Origin: Amia ocellicauda
Lineage: Eukaryota > Chordata > Actinopteri > Amiiformes > Amiidae
Direction of reading: 5' to 3'
Length of the DNA: 64,000 bases
NCBI RefSeq assembly: GCF_036373705.1
Contig: NC_089851.1
Span: 20,031,470-20,095,469 of the forward strand
The notes beneath the pieces are model-generated. The model worked only from the letters and a program-made list of their open reading frames with translations, searched no databases and was not told the DNA's origin. The position numbers and the translations under genes were made by a program. Position 1 is the stretch's first letter. Each line of letters begins with the position of its first letter. Positions 61,441 to 64,000 of this stretch are shown here, piece after piece.

Positions 61441-62832
61441 GTATGAATTAGTTATTCAGGAGTTAAATGTTTTACCAAAAGAAATTGCATCATTGTTATG
61501 AAGGGTTTCCTAGCGACATAAAAACAAGTCTCATTAGTTCCATAAAGTCTGAAGCGCTGCCCTCCAGTCCTGTATTTCTCAATGAGCTTTTCATTCATTT
61601 GGCCACCACAGATATAACAGGAAATGTGAAACAGCTCAGTTCAGATCATGGCTATTTCAGTAGAAGACTGTCTCCCTGGGTGCTAGATGAATAATGCAGG
61701 ATGTATACACTTTTTATACACTTGCTTTTTCAGTACTGCACCACTTTTTCAAGCAGGCTGCCCCTAGTGTCTTAATGAAGATCATAAACTGTGGGAGATC
61801 TCTTCATTTGGACTTCAGGACCAGAGCAGTTTACTAATATCCTCTCCCTGCCAAATAGGGCCGTTCATCAAGTGAAGATATTAACCACACGAGCCTCCAG
61901 CAGCTCACTTACTTGAATGGAGATCCTTTATTAAAAATAAATAAAAAAGGATTAGGACTACTCAAATGTTATTTTGTTTTTGAGGATAATTTAATCATAA
62001 AAGTGGTGCTTATAGCAATTCATGATAGAAATAATTATAATCATAATGACCACAAAAATCACCCAACCATTTGATTAAAAATCAGATACTTCTCTCTGCT
62101 AGAAGCACACAGTATTTTGCTGTGTTTGGGGAAGTGATGATGAGCCCCCAAAACTTGTATGTGCTTGGTGCTTTCATATGCACATACATGGCTGCTGACT
62201 TCATTTTTTCCACACTTCTAACAACTTAGATAAACCTCCCCCAAAGCAGCTACCTAGCTTCCGATTGAGGGGGGGGGGTTATTTGAAAAGATACCGCAGC
62301 TTGTGTGTTGACTCCCACCTGCCTCATTGTTCATTGTTTGTGTGCTGTTGGAGGGAAAGCACAATCTGAACCAATCTGGTAGGGTTGGTTCTCACATTGG
62401 TGGACCAGTTCTGTCTCAGGTTCAGGTTGACCCTACTACACCAAGATCCACTGTTCTCTCAAAGAGCTCATTGCCAAGAGCTATAACTCTGCAATTCCCT
62501 TTCACCTGCCTTGCAGCTGGCGTGGCAGTGTTACCTAGAGCAGCTGCACAGCCCGCGCCCGGGTCTTGCCCATTGACAGCAGTGCAGTCCCCTGTGCAGA
62601 CCTGCAATACGCTCTCCCTGGGGGCTTTCATGTGTTCTCCATCGCTACCTGTATCACTGCGCATCTCCTGTTACACACAGCAGATGTCAGTCCTGTTTCG
62701 CAGTTGTTTAATTCACGATATTGCTTTGGATAATTCACACCCCTTACACCAGTGACACCTGATAACACGTAATCAGGGACACTACGTCTGCACTACTGAT
62801 GGAGAATTGTCTTCACTTTAAAAATATACATA
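61441..62832. other. Intergenic DNA downstream of VXN
   Basis: It contains open frames of 75 codons (61467-61694) and 142 codons (62327-62755) with no resemblance to a family and no coding-like flanks, and a G(9) run at about 62270-62278. The 62500-62660 part is GC-richer (CAGCCCGCGCCCGGGTCTTG). No gene is supported. Confidence 0.4.
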
Positions 62833-64000
62833 CAGTGAGGGAAAAAAGTATTTGATCCCCTGCTGATTTTGTACGTTTGCCCACTGACAAAGAAATGATC
62901 AGTCTATAATTTTAATGGTAGGTGTATTTTAACAGTGAGAGACAGAATAACAACAAAAAAATCCAGAAAAACGCATTTCAAAAAAGTTATACATTGATTT
63001 GCATGTTAATGAGGGAAATAAGTATTTGACCCCTTCCACTTAGTACTTGGAGGCAAAACCCTTGTTGGCAATCACAGAGGTCAGACGTGTCTTGTAGCTG
63101 GCCACCAGGTTTGCACACATCTCAGGAGGGATTTTGTCCCACTCCTCTTTGCAGATCCTCTCCAAGTCATTAAGGTTTCGAGGCTGACGTTTGGCAACTT
63201 GAACCTTCAGCTCCCTCCACAGATTTTCTATGGGATTAAGGTCTGGAGACTGGCTAGGCCACTCCAGGACCTTAATGTGCTTCTTCTTGAGCCACTCCTT
63301 TGTTGCCTTGGCTGTGTGTTTTGGGTCATTGTCATGCTGGAATACCCATCCACGACCCATTTTCAATGCGCTGGCTGAGGGAAGGAGGTTCTCACCCAAG
63401 ATTTGACGGTACATGGCCCCGTCCATCGTCCCTTTGATGCGGTGCAGTTGTCCTGTCCCCTTAGCAGAAAAACACCCCCAAAGCATAATGTTTCCACCTC
63501 CATGTTTGACGGTGGGGATGGTGTTCTTGGGGTCATTCCTCCTCCTCCAAACACGGCGAGTTGAGTTGATGCCAAAGAGCTCGATTTTGGTCTCATCTGA
63601 CCACAACACTTTCACCCAGTTCTCCTCCGAATCATTCAGATGTTCATTGGCAAACTTCAGACGGGCCTGTACATGTGCTTTCTTGAGCAGGGGGACCTTG
63701 CGGGCGCTGCAGGATTTCAGTCCTTCACGGCGTAGTGCGTTACCAATTGTTTTCTTGGTGACTATGGTACCAGCTGCCTTGAGATCATTTACAAGATCCT
63801 CCCGTGTAGATCTGGGCTGATTCCTCACCGTTCTCATGATCATTGAAACTCCACGAGGTGAGATCTTGCATGGAGCCCCAGACCGAGGGAGACTGACAGT
63901 TATTTTGTGTTTCTTCCATTTGCGAATAATCGCACCAACTGTTGTCACCTTCTCACCAAGCTGCTTGGCGATGGTCTTGTAGCCCATTCCAGCCTTGTGT
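62833..64000 (-). mobile_element. Tc1-like (DD34E) transposon, cut by the window edge
   Basis: The left end starts CAGTGAGGGAAAAAAGTATT after TA (62831-62832). A second copy of the motif (GAGGGAAATAAGTATTTGAC, 63011-63030) gives a long terminal repeat of the IR/DR kind, about 200 bp. The minus-strand transposase begins at the inner edge. The other terminus lies beyond 64000. The family differs from copies A-C in ends, catalytic spacing and transposase sequence. Confidence 0.93.
63040..64000 (-). CDS. Tc1 transposase, DD34E type, N-terminus outside the window
   Basis: The frame is open from the window edge to the stop at 63040-63042, giving at least 319 residues, close to the usual 340. It has a paired-like HTH region ([20 protein letters not shown], then [18 protein letters not shown]). 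The catalytic motifs follow: [12 protein letters not shown] (first Asp), [15 protein letters not shown] (second Asp) and [15 protein letters not shown] (Glu), with 34 residues between the last two. [18 protein letters not shown] is the Gly-rich block. No frameshift or stop is seen, so it may encode an active enzyme, but about 20 N-terminal residues are not visible. The C-terminus ANKGFASKY is typical. Confidence 0.95.
   Translation of the reverse strand, partial: HKAGMGYKTIAKQLGEKVTTVGAIIRKWKKHKITVSLPRSGAPCKISPRGVSMIMRTVRNQPRSTREDLVNDLKAAGTIVTKKTIGNALRREGLKSCSARKVPLLKKAHVQARLKFANEHLNDSEENWVKVLWSDETKIELFGINSTRRVWRRRNDPKNTIPTVKHGGGNIMLWGCFSAKGTGQLHRIKGTMDGAMYRQILGENLLPSASALKMGRGWVFQHDNDPKHTAKATKEWLKKKHIKVLEWPSQSPDLNPIENLWRELKVQVAKRQPRNLNDLERICKEEWDKIPPEMCANLVASYKTRLTSVIANKGFASKY

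Noticed and set aside
62327..62755. 142-codon open frame downstream of VXN
   Set aside because: No family resemblance, no splice or promoter context, and composition is like the flanks.

Overview
The window looks like nuclear DNA of a vertebrate, most likely a ray-finned fish. The genes are interrupted by canonical GT/AG introns, the background is AT-rich, and there are several DNA transposons of fish type (three copies of one Tc1-like family, one copy of a second, palindromic hAT-like and Tc1-like MITEs) plus CR1-, L2- and (GGAT)n-tailed non-LTR retrotransposon fragments. The sequence does not allow a species call. Three protein genes are supported, all on the plus strand, in the order RRS1, ADHFE1, VXN. 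This is the order I recall for human chromosome 8q13.

Layout: 1-40 kb is a gene desert with transposon fragments, microsatellites and no convincing exon. It holds a degraded LINE (14.75-16.95 kb), an L2-like fragment (17.69-18.36 kb), a CR1-like LINE (20.83-21.87 kb), Tc1-like copies A (27.4-28.6 kb), B (30.6-31.8 kb, intact 346-aa transposase) and C (36.6-37.8 kb), and a hAT-like MITE (32.74-33.10 kb). At 40.0-41.4 kb is intronless RRS1 (346 aa, ribosome biogenesis) with a GC-rich CDS and an ETS/YY1-type promoter. At 42.4-50.0 kb is ADHFE1 (14 exons, 464 aa, mitochondrial hydroxyacid-oxoacid transhydrogenase), which could be assembled completely with every splice phase matching. At 53.0-60.7 kb is VXN (vexin; six exons, 224 aa), also assembled completely. 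Its second intron carries another CR1-like LINE and a fold-back repeat. The window ends inside a second Tc1-like element whose transposase frame is open to the edge.

The most interesting signal is in VXN. The first two exons and the last exon carry recognisable vexin N- and C-terminal motifs. Between them, in phase, sits an exon encoding an essentially complete SH3 domain (58159-58321). I know of no description of vexin as an SH3 protein, so this is either an ancestral architecture lost or eroded in mammals or a lineage-specific gain.

The three genes do not form a pathway: RRS1 acts in nucleolar 60S assembly, ADHFE1 in mitochondrial 4-hydroxybutyrate/2-oxoglutarate metabolism, and VXN in neurogenesis. 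Their proximity reflects conserved vertebrate synteny.
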